DNA from: Ichthyophis bannanicus
Taxonomy: Eukaryota; Chordata; Amphibia; Gymnophiona; Ichthyophiidae
Direction: 5' to 3'
Assembly: GCA_033557465.1 (NCBI GenBank)
Contig: CM066033.1
Location: forward strand, 909,070,808-909,134,807
Length of the DNA stretch: 64,000 nucleotides
This document shows positions 1 through 10,210 of this stretch, in pieces. The notes under the pieces were generated by a model. The model ran no database searches. It had not been told where the DNA came from and was given only the letters and a program-made list of their open reading frames with translations. How positions within the stretch are numbered: position 1 is the stretch's first letter; the number at the start of each line of letters is the position of its first letter. The position numbers and the translations under genes were made by a program.

Positions 1-48
1 CTAAGATTTAACGCTAAAAAATGCAGGTTCATAGATTTGGGCTGCAAT
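1..48 (+). mobile_element. CR1 LINE fragment
   Basis: This short stretch matches part of the CR1 reverse transcriptase region seen at 4388-4436, where the protein reads roughly RFNVKKCKVMHLG. It lies directly against the A+T-rich 3' tail of the L2-like element to its right, so the L2 element probably inserted into an older CR1 copy. The fragment is too short to say more. Confidence 0.5.
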
Positions 49-85
49 TTTATTTATTTTATTTTATTTAGCATATATTTGTACA

Positions 86-111
86 CCGCTACTTCCAGCG
101 ATCAGTAGCGG
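86..111 (-). other. 3'-UTR stem-loop of L2-like LINE
   Basis: Eight-base arms CCGCTACT and AGTAGCGG pair perfectly around a 10-base loop. The same hairpin position, with different arm bases, occurs in the other L2-like 3' ends at 24542, 26334, 38333, 48838 and 52740. It lies just inside the A+T-rich tail. A 3' stem-loop recognised by the RT is known for L2-clade LINEs such as eel UnaL2; its role here is inferred. Confidence 0.6.
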
Positions 112-299
112 ATTTGATTACATACTGGAAACTGTCAAATCAGAACAGAGAAATTTGAGGCATATACAAAGTGATTCGTAAGGTAAGCACAACACACAGT
201 AGTTAGGTAAATTGGGTTTACGTATGTACATTTTTACATATATACATCCTTGGTTTTTCTGGGTGGCATGGTTTGGGCCACGTGGAATATATCAGGTTG

Positions 300-1905
300 T
301 ACTAAATCTGAAATAGGTGAGTCTTGAGTTTTTTTCTAAAGTCGATTAGGTCTTTGCTAGCTCTCAGCTCTGGCGGCAGTTGGTTTCAGAGTGTCGGTGC
401 TGTGTATGAGAATGCTCTGTTACTAGTACCGGTTTTGACAGATCTTATATCTACCGGTACACAGAGGGTATTTGAGTTGGTGGTTCTTCGGCTTCTGTTG
501 GGTGGTTGTGTGCAGATTAGGTTGGAGAGGAAGGATGGTGCTATGTTGTGCATGAGTTTGAAAGTGGTTGTTAGAGTTTTATATTTTATACGAGCTGTGA
601 TGGGGAGCCAGTGTAGCTCAATCAACACAGGTGTGATGTGTTCAACAAAACTTTTCTTCATAATGATTCTAGCTGCCACATTCTGTGCCATTTGTAGTAT
701 GTTTAGGGTTTTCTTTGGTAAGCCCTGTAAAATGGCGTTGCAGTAGTCGAAATGTGGCATGATGAGAGCTTGTGCCACGGACCTAAAATCATGAGGCTCA
801 ATAATGCTCCGTAGCGGTTGCAGGATTCTTAGTTTGTGGAAGATGGCTCTGTTTGTTATGCAGAGGTGTTTTTCCATCTTTAGGTCACTATCGAACGTCA
901 CCCCCAGATATTTTATTTCTTTCTTTGTTTGGTAGGTATTGTTGCATAGGGTGATCATTGTAGGGGGGTTGAAATTTGGTTTTCTGGAGATGTACATCAC
1001 CTCTGTTTTTTTATGGTTGATCGCCATGTTGTTTTGTTGCAGCCAGGTTTGCATTTCGTTTAGGCATTCTTCTAGTTGGATGTAGTTTGGGTTATCCGCA
1101 TCAAGTTGTGTGTACAGCATGATATCGTCTGCATAGACGTGGTAGTTGATTTTATGCTTTTGTAAAGTTTCGCAAATTGGTTGCATATACACGTTAAAAA
1201 GGAGTGAGGAGAGAGCAGAGCCTTGAGGTATGCCTTGGGTTTGTGGGAAAGCCTCTGCTTTTTCATTGTTGAATTGTACCTGTTGCATTCTGTTTGTTAT
1301 ATATGATGAGAACCATTTTAGGGGGGTTCCTGATATTCCAATTGACTCAATTCTGTTCATGAGGGTTCCATGGTGTACTGTATCAAAGGCCGCTGAGATG
1401 TCAATGAATATGAGTAGAAACAGTTTTTTTTTGTCTTCCAGGCCTTTGAAGAGGTTGTCAAGCAGTGCGAGCAGTAGGGTTTCAACCCCATGATGTTGCC
1501 TGAACCCATATTGCTGATCATCAAGGGTTTTATTGTCATCTTGGTGGTCTTGCAGTTGTAGTAGGACTGCCTTTTCAATGATCTTTGCTAGGAAAGATAT
1601 GCGGGATATTGGGTGGTAGGAGGCTGGGTCATCCTTGTTGAGTGCTTTGTTTTTTAGTATAGGTCTTATGATGGATTTCTTAAGTTGCGTAGGCATGATT
1701 CCTTGTTGTAGTGATAGGTTTACTATATGCGAGATGTGTAGGGCAATTTCTTGCTTTGCCGCCTTGATCCATGTGATTGGGCAGGGGTCCAGTGGCGAGG
1801 TGGTGGTGTTGATGTTTGTGATTATGTTTAAGATTTGCTGGTCTTCAATTTTGCGAAAATTGCTCCATCCCTGGTTCTTAGAGTCTTCTATGTCCGTGAT
1901 GGGTT
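300..1905 (-). pseudogene. L2-like reverse transcriptase, broken by one stop
   Basis: The product is an RT that would copy LINE RNA at the target site. Reading from the right, the frame is open from about 1905 with no start codon, as expected for a 5'-truncated copy. Visible blocks in order are IIRPILKN, FIDISAAFDTVHH (motif A), GIPQGSALS (motif B), YADDIMLY (catalytic motif C, intact), KYLGVTFD, and the C-terminal LHWLPI block. A TGA at 386-388 replaces what is Trp in related copies. The same frame then continues into the normal C-terminus at about 300. The catalytic core survives, but the protein would lack its last 25 or so residues. Confidence 0.75.
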
Positions 1906-2167
1906 AAAGTAGGGTTATTTAGGGGTGTGCGTTTACAAAGACAGCTGTTACTTGGTTTTTGGACCGTGTTTGTGGGCTTATCTCCTCTTGTGGGGCTTGG
2001 CCTTTATGGTTTGATCGTAGCTCTTGCGGTGTTGTCGTCGTCCCTGTTGATGGTGCTGCTGTTGGAAAGCTCCCAGCTCCTTGCCTATTGGCCACTGCCT
2101 AAGGGCCATGCCAAAGGGCCCTCTGGCGAGGCCCTCAGGTGTGGGCCTGCAAGGCGCGGGCGTGCCC

Positions 2168-2405
2168 AGTAGGGACGCTGCTTAAATGCGGTGAAGGGCT
2201 GGCTCCCACTGCCCCGATTGGGCAGGAGCGCCGGGGGTGGGGAGACCCGGCAGCGGCTCCCTCTCAGTAGGGATGCCGTTTAAATGCGGTGAAGGGCTGG
2301 CTCCCACTGCCCCGATTGGGCAGGAGCGCCGGGGGGTGGGGAGACCCGGCAGCGGCTCCCTCTCAGTAGGGACGCCGCTTAAATGCGGTGAAGGGCTGGC
2401 TCCCA
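2168..2405. repeat. 98-99 bp tandem repeat, about 2.4 copies
   Basis: Copies start at 2168, 2266 and 2365, each with AGTAGGGAYGCYGYTTAAA. The copies differ at only a few positions, so the expansion is recent. The unit is GC-rich. Open frames across it are by-products of the repeat and not genes. Confidence 0.9.
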
Positions 2406-2445
2406 AAAGTTCCTTACTGTGCGGTAATAACATTTCCAATTAATA

Positions 2446-2911
2446 TAGTAACATAGTAAATGACAGCAGATAAAAACCCGTATGGTCCATCTAGTCTACC
2501 CAGTAAGAAGGCAAGAGTAGGTCACCTGCCGCTCCATGCAGGCCACCCCTCCCCAGGTCTTTGTTTTAGGGGTGAACCCACCGCTCCATGTAGGACATCC
2601 CTGTATGTTGAGAAATTAGTTAGTTAAGTATATTTTTATTTTATTCTGTTGCTGTAAAGGGATCCACTGTGTCTGTTGCATGCCATTTTGAATTCTATCA
2701 CTGTATTTGCCCCCAACACTTCCATCGGGAGGGCATTCCAAGCATCCACCACCCTTTCAGTGAAAAAGTATTTCCTGACATTGCAAATGCTCTTAACGCC
2801 ACCCACTGAGGTGGTATTAAGTGAATCAGTGCTATCTACGACATCAACAATTAGCATGTGGTAATTTCGCCTGCACGAACTGCAATGTGCAGACCACTCT
2901 ACTCTTCGCAC
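2446..2911 (-). mobile_element. CR1-like LINE 3' fragment
   Basis: The minus strand ends at the left in a CR1-type 3' UTR, with text reading TTTACTATGTTACTAT near 2450. The C-terminal RT segment KYFFTERVVDAWNALP is encoded around 2710-2790, followed by an EFK block. Only the last part of the element is present. Similarity upstream of about 2800 is weak. Confidence 0.7.
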
Positions 2912-3951
2912 CTAACCGACCTTCCCTACCCTATCACACTAAGCATTTAGCATAGTACTTATACTACTCTGTCTGCTTTTGGCATGTGATAATCATTACT
3001 GCATGTTTTATAAATATACCCCAAATATCTAAACATAACATTTCTTTGGTAACTATTAAATTATGGTATTAAAACTGCAGGCATGATTAATGTAGCAAAC
3101 ATAATTCAAATGTGCTTATGACAAGCAAAATGGTGCACATCAAATCAATCCAATTACTGACAAATGTTGAATATTAGACTAAGAGGATCATTTTAAAAGG
3201 TTTAGCTGTAATTTGGATGTCTGAAGAGGTGCACATGGATGTCAAAATCATGGACACATCTCCGTAGCCATTTCACAAATGACATTCGCAGACGTCTCTG
3301 GTGCAGAGACATCCAAGTAGGCACAGGGGTGTGGCAGAGGCATGTCCAGGAAGTAGCAATGTACTTACATGTCCCCATTCAATCTCAGAAATGTCGGTGA
3401 CATCTGAACATATCCTGGGTCCCTTCTTAATAATGGTTTATGGACCTTTCCTCCAGGAACTTGTCCAAAACTTTTTTAAACCCAGCTACACTAACAGCCT
3501 TTACTACATCCTCCGGTAACAAATTCCAGAGTTTGATTACATGTTGAGTGAAAAAATATTTTCTTTTATTAGTCTTAAATAGTTTACCCTGTAGCTTCAT
3601 TGCATGTCCCCTAGTCTTTCTATATTATGATAACTTAAACAATCGATCTACGTTTACCCGTTCCACTCCATTCATTAATTTATAGACTTCTATCATATCT
3701 CCCCTCAGCCATCTCTTTTCCAGGTTAAAGAGCCCTAACCTTTTTAGCCTTTCTTCATAGGAGTATCCTTCCATCCCCTTTACCATTTTGGTGGCTCTTC
3801 TCTGAACCTTTTCTAATAACTCTATATCCTTTTTAAGATACGGCGACCGGAATTGCACACAATATTCAAGGTGCGGTCTCACCATGGAACGATATAGAGG
3901 CATTATAATATCTTTTGTTTTATTTTCCATTCCTTTCCTTATGATACCTAG

Positions 3952-5182
3952 ACAAATCTGATTGATTTCTTTGACTGGGTGACCAGGGAGTTGGACCGAG
4001 GGAGAGCTCTAGATGTGGTGTATTTAGATTTCAGTAAAGCCTTTGACACTGTTCCTCACACGCGACTTATAAACAAACTGAGCACCCTAGGGATGGACCC
4101 TAAAGTTACTGCTTGGGTTAGAAATTGGTTGGGTGAGAGGCGACAAAGAGTACAAGTAAATGGAGCTCACTCTGAGGAGAAGGATGTTACCAGTGGTGTG
4201 CCCCAGGGATCTGTCCTTGGTCCGATTCTTTTTAACATCTTTGTTAGTGATATAGCGGAAGGGCTGTCGGGTAAGGTTTGCCTGTTTGCAGATGATACCA
4301 AAATCTGCAATAGAGTAGACACCCAGGAAGGTGTAGATAACATGAGGAGGGATCTAGCTAAGCTTGAAGAATGGTCTAGAATTTGGCAGCTGAGATTTAA
4401 TGTTAAAAAATGTAAGGTCATGCATTTGGGCTGCAGCAATCCAAGGGAGCAATACAGTATAGGAGGTGAAGTACTTTTGTCCACTAAAGAAGAGTGGGAC
4501 CTAGGCGTGGTTGTGTCTGATGATCTTAAAGTAGCTAAACAGGTAGAAAAGGCGACGGCAAAAGCTAGAAGGATGCTTGGGTGCTTGGGTGCATACGGAG
4601 AGGAATGGCTAACAGAAAAAAGGAGGTGATAATGCCTCTGTATAAGTCTTTGGTGCGACCTCATTTGGAGTATATTGTGCAATTCTGGAGACCGCACCTT
4701 CAAAAGGATGTGAAAAGGATGGAGTCGGTGCAGAGGGTGGCTACTAAAATGATTAATGGGCTTCATTATAAAGCATATGAGGACAGACTTAAGGATCTTA
4801 ATATGTACACCTTAGAGGAAAGGCGGGATAGAGGTGATATGATTGAGATGTTTAAATACCTCCGTGGCATAAATGTTCAGGGAGAGAGCCTCTTTCAATT
4901 GAAAGCAAGTTCTGCTACGAGGGGACATGGGATGAGGGTGAAGGGAGATAGATTCAGGAGTGATATGCGGAAATATTTCTTTACGGAAAGAGTAGTGGAT
5001 CCATGGAATAGTCTCCCAGAGGAGGTGGTAGAGATGAGGACAGTAACTGAATTCAAAAAAGCATGGGAACAACACGGAGGATCTCTAAAGGTAAAAAGTG
5101 GACTGTTGTAGTTGTTGATATGGAAGGACAGACTAGATAAGCCATGTGGTCTTTTTCTGTCATCATGTTTCTATGTTTCTAG
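3952..5182 (+). mobile_element. CR1 LINE inserted into an older CR1
   Basis: This is a 5'-truncated plus-strand CR1 ending in the typical tail reading TTTCTATGTTTCTAG. It lies inside the minus-strand CR1. The bases CTAG occur at both edges (3948-3951 and 5179-5182), and removing the insert restores the host reading seen in a sister copy. Very short or absent target duplications are usual for CR1. Confidence 0.8.
3979..5111 (+). pseudogene. CR1 reverse transcriptase with 8-bp duplication
   Basis: RT blocks are VVYLDFSKAFDTVPH (motif A), SGVPQGSVLGP (motif B) and LFADDTKICN (motif C), followed by KCKVMHLG and the C-terminal MPLYKSLVRPHLEY and KYFFTERVVDPWNSLPEEV blocks. The first reading frame ends at 4629 and the C-terminus continues in another frame from about 4590. 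The cause is visible: the 8-mer TTGGGTGC is duplicated in tandem at 4577-4584 and 4585-4592. Apart from this the frame is nearly clean, so the copy is fairly young. Confidence 0.8.
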
Positions 5183-6105
5183 CATTCTATTTGCTCTCTT
5201 GGCCGCCGCTGCACACTGGGCCGAGGGTTTTAACATGTTATCCAAAATGACGCCTAAATCTTTTTCCTGGGTGGTGGTTCCTAATGTGGAACCTTGCATC
5301 GTGTAACCATAGTTTGGGTTGTTCTTCCCTAGGTGCATAACTTTGCACTTGTCCACATTAAATTTCATCTGTCATTTTGATGCCCAGTCTTCTAATTTAT
5401 CAAGATCCTCTTGCAATTTTCCACAATCCTCTTGGGTTTTAACAACTTTAAATAGTTTTGTGTCATCTGCAAATTTGATAACCTCACTCGTTATTCCACT
5501 TTCCAGGTCATTTATGAATATGTCAAAAAGCAGCGGACCCAGCACAGATCCCTGGGGTACACCACTATTCACCTTTCTCCATTGAGAAAATTGGCCATTT
5601 AGCCCAACCCTCTGCTTTCTATCTTTTAACCAGTTCTTGATCCACAGTAGTACACTGCCTCCTATCCCATGACTCTTTAGTTTTGCCAAAAGTCTCTGAT
5701 GAGGGACCTTGTCAAAGGCTTTCTGAAAGTCCAGATACACTATATCAACCGACTCACCTTTGTCCACCTGTTTATTCACACTTTCAAAAAAACATAACAG
5801 ATTAGTAAGATAAGATCTTCCTTGTCTAAAGCCATGTTGGCTGTCTCCCATTAGGCCATGACTATCTACATGCTGAGTAATTTTATTCTTTATGATGGTT
5901 TCTACCATTTTTCCCGGTACTGACGTGAGGCTCACCGGTCTGTAGTTTCCCGGATCACCCCTGGAACCCTTTTTAAAAATTGGTGTTACATTAGCGATCC
6001 TCCAGTCTTCAGGTATTAGAGATGATTTTAATGATAGTTCACAGATTACCAATAGCAGGTCTGCAATCTCAGGTACGTCAACATTTAAACCTGCTCCAAG
6101 CACAA

Positions 6106-6757
6106 ATAGGCATCAGGAAAGTGCTTGTTTTCACCTTAAAACATCCAGAAAGTAGAGAGAAAATGGAGAATTAAGTGACTAGCCTTAGATCACAAGGGTC
6201 CACACTGGGACTTGACCCCTAGCCACTCTGCTCTTATGCTACTACACTAACAATTATGCTGTTAGACATCTTTGTTCTGAAAGGCAATCCTGGGGATGTC
6301 TATATAGATGTTTGATACACATGCATATCAGGCATATCCATGTTTCTGAAATCGTGCCTGAACTTTCACGTGCCTGCTTTTATTTCCAGATGTTCTGGCT
6401 TTGAGGTCCCAGATTGCACTTGGAAGTCCGATTGTGAAATGTGCCTCTAAGGGAAAAGAAAAAGAATACTAGACAAGGCTAAAGGTCCATTTAATCTCCA
6501 TGCAACTTACACTCCAGCAAACTTGTGGTAAACCCTCCCACCCTCACCCTAGGACAAGATAGAATAGACTTCTCCTTGTGTAGGAATGCTCATGGTAGCT
6601 GGGGAGATGGTGTTACTATCCAACCCACTTTGGCTGTGGTGAAGGGTACAATAACACTAAGTCCAGTCTGGACTACCCACAAGGGCACATATCAGGAAAA
6701 TAAATCAAAACTAAAAGAGTTAAGAGCTCATAGAAGTTCCTGATGGTAAAAGGAAAA
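6106..6757. other. No gene recognised
   Basis: The stretch between the CR1 copy and DIRS-1 holds no conserved coding sequence or repeat that I recognise. A 72-codon open frame at 6525-6743 has no domain signature. Confidence 0.5.
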
Positions 6758-6782
6758 GCATAGTTACTCACCTGTAACAGCT

Positions 6783-6956
6783 GATCTCCAGGAACAGCAG
6801 GAATTTAGTCTTCACATATGGGTATCATCGGTACCGACGGAGCCTGTGTGGGAACGCTCCCCAGTGTCCAATAGGAAAGCTTTTGGGAGCATCCCACAGC
6901 GCCTGTGTGCTGCCTTCCCGCCTTTTCCAACTGTCCCTCTCCAGTTGAATTTAAAG
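6783..6956. repeat. DIRS-1 left inverted terminal repeat
   Basis: It pairs with 12174-12337 in inverted orientation over about 165 bp with few mismatches. Shared text includes CACATATG and TACCGACGGAGCCTG. Confidence 0.9.
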
Positions 6957-7036
6957 CTGAGACTAAAGAGAGAGGGAAAGAGAGAAAGAAAGAGAGAGAT
7001 AGAAAGATACAACTCCTAGGAAAGGTGGGTGGGTTG

Positions 7037-7132
7037 TGAAGACTAAATTCCTGCTGTTCCCGGAGATCACCTGTTACAGGTGAGTAACTATGCTATCTCC
7101 AGGAACAAGCAGGAATGCAGTCCTCACATATG
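7037..7132. repeat. DIRS-1 internal complementary region
   Basis: The first half is the reverse complement of the left genomic terminus (6758-6805). The second half matches the right genomic terminus inverted (12295-12337). The two are joined as in a circularised element. This is the hallmark of DIRS elements, in which this region is thought to template restoration of the ends during circle formation. Confidence 0.9.
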
Positions 7133-7252
7133 GGGACTCCCTAGCTGCAGATGCCAGGGAGATGGCCCAGAAAGTTGTGTGCTCTTGTGAAAGGGCTCCA
7201 CTTCCCCCCATGGATGTCTGGCATCCTACCAGGGATGGTGGATAAGAGTTGA

Positions 7253-8344
7253 TTAAGTCTGGAACAGGTGTTGAAGAATAGCCTGACCAAATAAGGCATC
7301 CCGGTGGGAGTCCTTGTCTAAGCAGTAATGGGCTGTGAAGGTATATACCGAAGCCCAAGTAGCTGCTCGACAGATGTCGTCAATAGACACAGAGTGAAGA
7401 TGAGCTATTGAGGCTGTCATGGCTCTCACATTGTGAGCTGTGACATGGCCTTCGAGAGGAAGGTTCTTACTCTCATAGGCAAAAGATATACACTGTGCAA
7501 TCCAGCTGGACAGTGTCCATTTGGAGACTGAAAGTCCCAAATGACTAGGATCAAACGCAACAAAGAGTTGAAAGGATCTTCTACGTTGCTGTGTCCTTTG
7601 CAAGTAAAAGGCCAAAGCTCTTTTACAGTCCAAAGTATGAAGGTTCCTTTCTCCATTTGAGGCATGAGGCCTTGGAAAGAATACAGGAAGGTAAACCGCT
7701 TGGTTTAAATGAAAGGGCGAAACCACCTTTGGCATAAAGTGTGGATGAGTCCTAAGGACTACCTTATCATGATGGAACCTTGTATAAGGAGGATCAGCCA
7801 CCAATGCTTGCAATTCACTGATGCGACGTGCTGATGTGATTGCAATGAGAAAGATAACCTTCCAGGAAAGGAATTTCAAAGAGGTAGTGGCTAATGGTTC
7901 AAAGGGCGGTTTCATGAGCTGCCCAAGTACCAGATTCAAGTCCCATGCCACCGGTGGTGGCTTAATGGGAGGCTTCGTTAAAAGAAGGCCTCTCGTAAAT
8001 CTCGCTATCAGAGGATGAGAGGAAATATGTTGTCCATTTAGAGGCTTGAAAGAAGCTGCAATAGCACTCAAATGGACTCTCACTGAATTGGTCTTAAGCC
8101 CTGCATTTGATAAATGAAGGAGGTACTCCAATAATGATTCCAGAGGTATCGCAAGAGGGTTAAGACCCTTCTGCGAGCACCATATGTTAAAACATTTCCA
8201 CTTAAATGCATAAGAGCGTCTTGTGGAAGGTTTCCTGGAAGCATGAAGGATATCCTTTACCTGCTGGGAAAGGTTAAGACCCTGAAGTTCTAGGCTTTCA
8301 GCAACCAGGCCCTGAGATGCAGAGACTGGGGATTGGGATGCCAC
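7253..8344 (-). CDS. DIRS-1 tyrosine recombinase, domain intact
   Basis: The enzyme would integrate the circular DNA copy of the element. The frame encodes 363 residues. The core-binding domain (residues 28-100) includes ASRKPSTRRSYAFKWK. The catalytic domain has the first Arg in SARRISELQAL (173-174), the HNVR box (304-307) and the presumed nucleophile Tyr340 in TAHYCLD. All expected catalytic residues are present. Compared with the 485-residue DIRS-2 protein, the N-terminal extension (about 130 residues) is missing from this frame. It lies in another frame at 8511-8750, so the start at 8344 is an artefact of a frameshift. Activity is possible in principle but unproven. Confidence 0.8.
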   Translation of the reverse strand: MASQSPVSASQGLVAESLELQGLNLSQQVKDILHASRKPSTRRSYAFKWKCFNIWCSQKGLNPLAIPLESLLEYLLHLSNAGLKTNSVRVHLSAIAASFKPLNGQHISSHPLIARFTRGLLLTKPPIKPPPVAWDLNLVLGQLMKPPFEPLATTSLKFLSWKVIFLIAITSARRISELQALVADPPYTRFHHDKVVLRTHPHFMPKVVSPFHLNQAVYLPVFFPRPHASNGERNLHTLDCKRALAFYLQRTQQRRRSFQLFVAFDPSHLGLSVSKWTLSSWIAQCISFAYESKNLPLEGHVTAHNVRAMTASIAHLHSVSIDDICRAATWASVYTFTAHYCLDKDSHRDALFGQAILQHLFQT

Positions 8345-10210
8345 AGCATCCCGTCCTCTTGAGAAAGAAGATCTGGAGCAGATCCTAACTCAAGAGGCGG
8401 AGCTTGAGAGAGATGTAGGAGCAGAGGGTACCACAGTTGCCATGGCCAATGTGGAGCTATGAGGATCATATGACCTCTGTCTCTCTGAAGCTTGAACAGG
8501 GTTTTGGGAATTAGGGGAATGGGTGGAAAGGCATACAGGAAGTCCTGACCCCAATGAAGGAGGAAAGCATTCCCTGGCCTGACAACCTCAAGCCGGAATT
8601 CTGGAACAGAACCGGGGAAGTTTGGCATTCAGCGGACTCGCAAAGAGGTCTATGTCCGGGGTTCCCCAAATTTAAAAAATTTGGGCCACCTGGTCTGAAT
8701 GGAGAGACCATTCGTGTGGAAGCAGAACTCGACTGAGTCTGTCTGCCCAAGAGTTTTGAATGCCTGGAAGATACACCGCAAGGAGATGAATCATAGTTGC
8801 AAAGCTTTGTTGCACAGAGACAGAGAGCCTGTTCCGCCCTGCTTGTTCACAGAGAACATGGCTACCTGATTGTCCGTTTGAACTAGGACTGTCTTGTAGC
8901 TCAGCTGGGTGTGAAATACTCAAAGAGCAAGGAAGATTGCTCTGAGCTCCAGGAGGTTGATATGGAGATAGGCCTCCTGTGGAGTCCAGGTACCCTGGGT
9001 AGAGAGGCCGTGCAGGTGGGCTCCCCAACCCATCTGTGAAGCATCTGTTGTTAGAGTGGCCTGGGGTAGGGGTTGCTGAAAAGGTGACCCCACCAGAAGG
9101 TTTTTGGGTGACTGCCACCATTGGAGGGACAAAATAAGGCGATCTTGCTATTTTGTCTGACAAGCAACCTGACGCCTGAGTCCACTGAGTGGATAAGGTC
9201 CACTGGGCTGCCCTCATATGGAGGCGAGCATAAGGAACCACATGCACGGTGGATGCCATGTGGCCTAGCAACTATAACATTTCCCGAGCAGTGAGGTGAG
9301 GTTTTAGCACTGCTTGGGAAGCTAACTGCACAATGCGAAGGCAGCGGGGCTGTGGAAGGAAGGCCTTTGTCTGTCTGGTATCCAGAAGAGCTCCTATAAA
9401 CTCTAGGGATTGAGTGGGAGCAAGGTTCGACTTTGGGAAGTTTATGACAAGTCCCAAATACTGAAGAATGCGCATTGTGCGAGACAGAGCAACCCTGGCC
9501 TCTGGCTCTGAAGGGGCTCGAATGAGCCAGTCATCTAAATAAGGGAAGACGAATATTCCCAGGGTGCGGAGAAATGCTGCTACCACAGCCATGCATTTTG
9601 TGAACACCCTTGGTGCAGAAGCCAGGCCAAAAGGAAGAACCCTGTATTGGTCGTGCTTCCCTTAAACAGGAATCGAAGGAACTTTCGGTGAGTTGGATGG
9701 ATGAGAACATGAGTGTACGCATCCTTGAGATCTAGAGAACAAAGCCAATCCTGACTCCGAAGGTATGGCAGCAGAGTTCCTAGAGAAATCATTTTGAACT
9801 TCTCTCTGAACAGGAATTTGTTCAATTCTCTGAGGTCTAGAATGGGTCTGTGTCCTCCTGTTTTCTTTTGGAATAAGGAAATAGGGGGAGTAAAACCCTG
9901 TACCCCATTGGGGAATGTGCACCTCTTCTATTGCTCCTTGAGCAAGGAGCATTGTGACTTCTTGACCTAACCGGTCATTGGGAGAGGTCTGAGAATTGAA
10001 CTGTCTTACTATTGTAGGAGGGGGCATGCTGAGGAAATGAAGCTTGTACCCCTCTCGTACAATAGGTAGAGTCCAATTTTCTGCTGTTATCTGACACCAT
10101 CTGGGGACAAAATGACATAACCTTCCTGGGATGGTGGAGGGTTCTGAACCGTTCAGGGCCAGGAAGGGAATGTTCTCTAGATAGGAATCAAAGCCCCTGT
10201 GGAGGCTGAG
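8290..10210 (-). pseudogene. DIRS-1 reverse transcriptase/RNase H, frameshifted
   Basis: The domains are in the right order but spread over all three frames. The RT N-terminus with GFYSPYFLIPK lies near 9900. Motif A, SLDLKDAYTH, is at about 9740. The catalytic FPYLDDWLI is at about 9540. The RNase H block TTDASQMGWGAHL is at about 9050 and HINLLELRAI at about 8950. The ADRLSR Asp block is at about 8740. The C-terminal methyltransferase-like segment (YAFPPIPLIP, IAPHWPWQLWYP) ends at 8290. At least four frame changes and a stop at 9272 make it non-functional. Confidence 0.8.

Larger units (their letters stand above)
49..1910 (-). mobile_element. L2-like LINE, 5'-truncated copy (L2-A)
   Basis: This is a non-LTR retrotransposon on the minus strand. 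Its 3' end is at the left, with a TTTTATTT-rich tail followed by a conserved stem-loop at 86-111. The rest is the reverse transcriptase domain. Endonuclease sequence is absent, so the copy is 5'-truncated near 1910. Its tail and protein resemble the copy at 26298-28911. The family call (L2 group of the jockey superfamily) rests on the LDxSAAFDTV, GIPQGS and ELHWLPI blocks. Crack or Daphne relatives are possible alternatives. Confidence 0.8.
3480..6103 (-). pseudogene. CR1 reverse transcriptase, interrupted
   Basis: The right part (5375-6103) carries RT blocks NVTPIFKKG, NYRPVSLTS, IVYLDFQKAFDKVPH (motif A), SGVPQGSVLGP (motif B) and FADDTKLF (motif C), all with intact catalytic residues. A TGA at 5372-5374 replaces a Trp codon. 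The same frame continues (MKFNVDKCKVMHLG) to 5183. After the inserted element, the left part encodes the C-terminal MPLYRSMVRPHLEYC block and runs out near 3480 around a KYFF-type segment. The copy is dead because of the stop, the insertion and the truncation. Confidence 0.75.
3411..6105 (-). mobile_element. CR1 LINE, split by a second CR1
   Basis: Two minus-strand pieces, 3411-3951 and 5183-6105, are adjacent parts of one CR1 element. The right piece ends in the protein stretch AKRANRML and the left piece resumes at RKGMENKTKDIIMPLYRSMV, which are contiguous in the copy at 21600-21720. The inserted plus-strand CR1 occupies 3952-5182. The host element is truncated at both ends. Its 3' side stops at about 3411, before the usual CR1 tail. 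Confidence 0.8.

Noticed and set aside
2182..2443. Open frames on both strands over the 98-bp repeat
   Set aside because: They repeat the same peptide per unit and have no support beyond the tandem array.
6525..6743. 72-codon frame before DIRS-1
   Set aside because: It is short and has no recognisable features, so it is no better than chance.
7821..8018. Small plus-strand frames inside DIRS-1
   Set aside because: They are antisense shadows of the recombinase gene.
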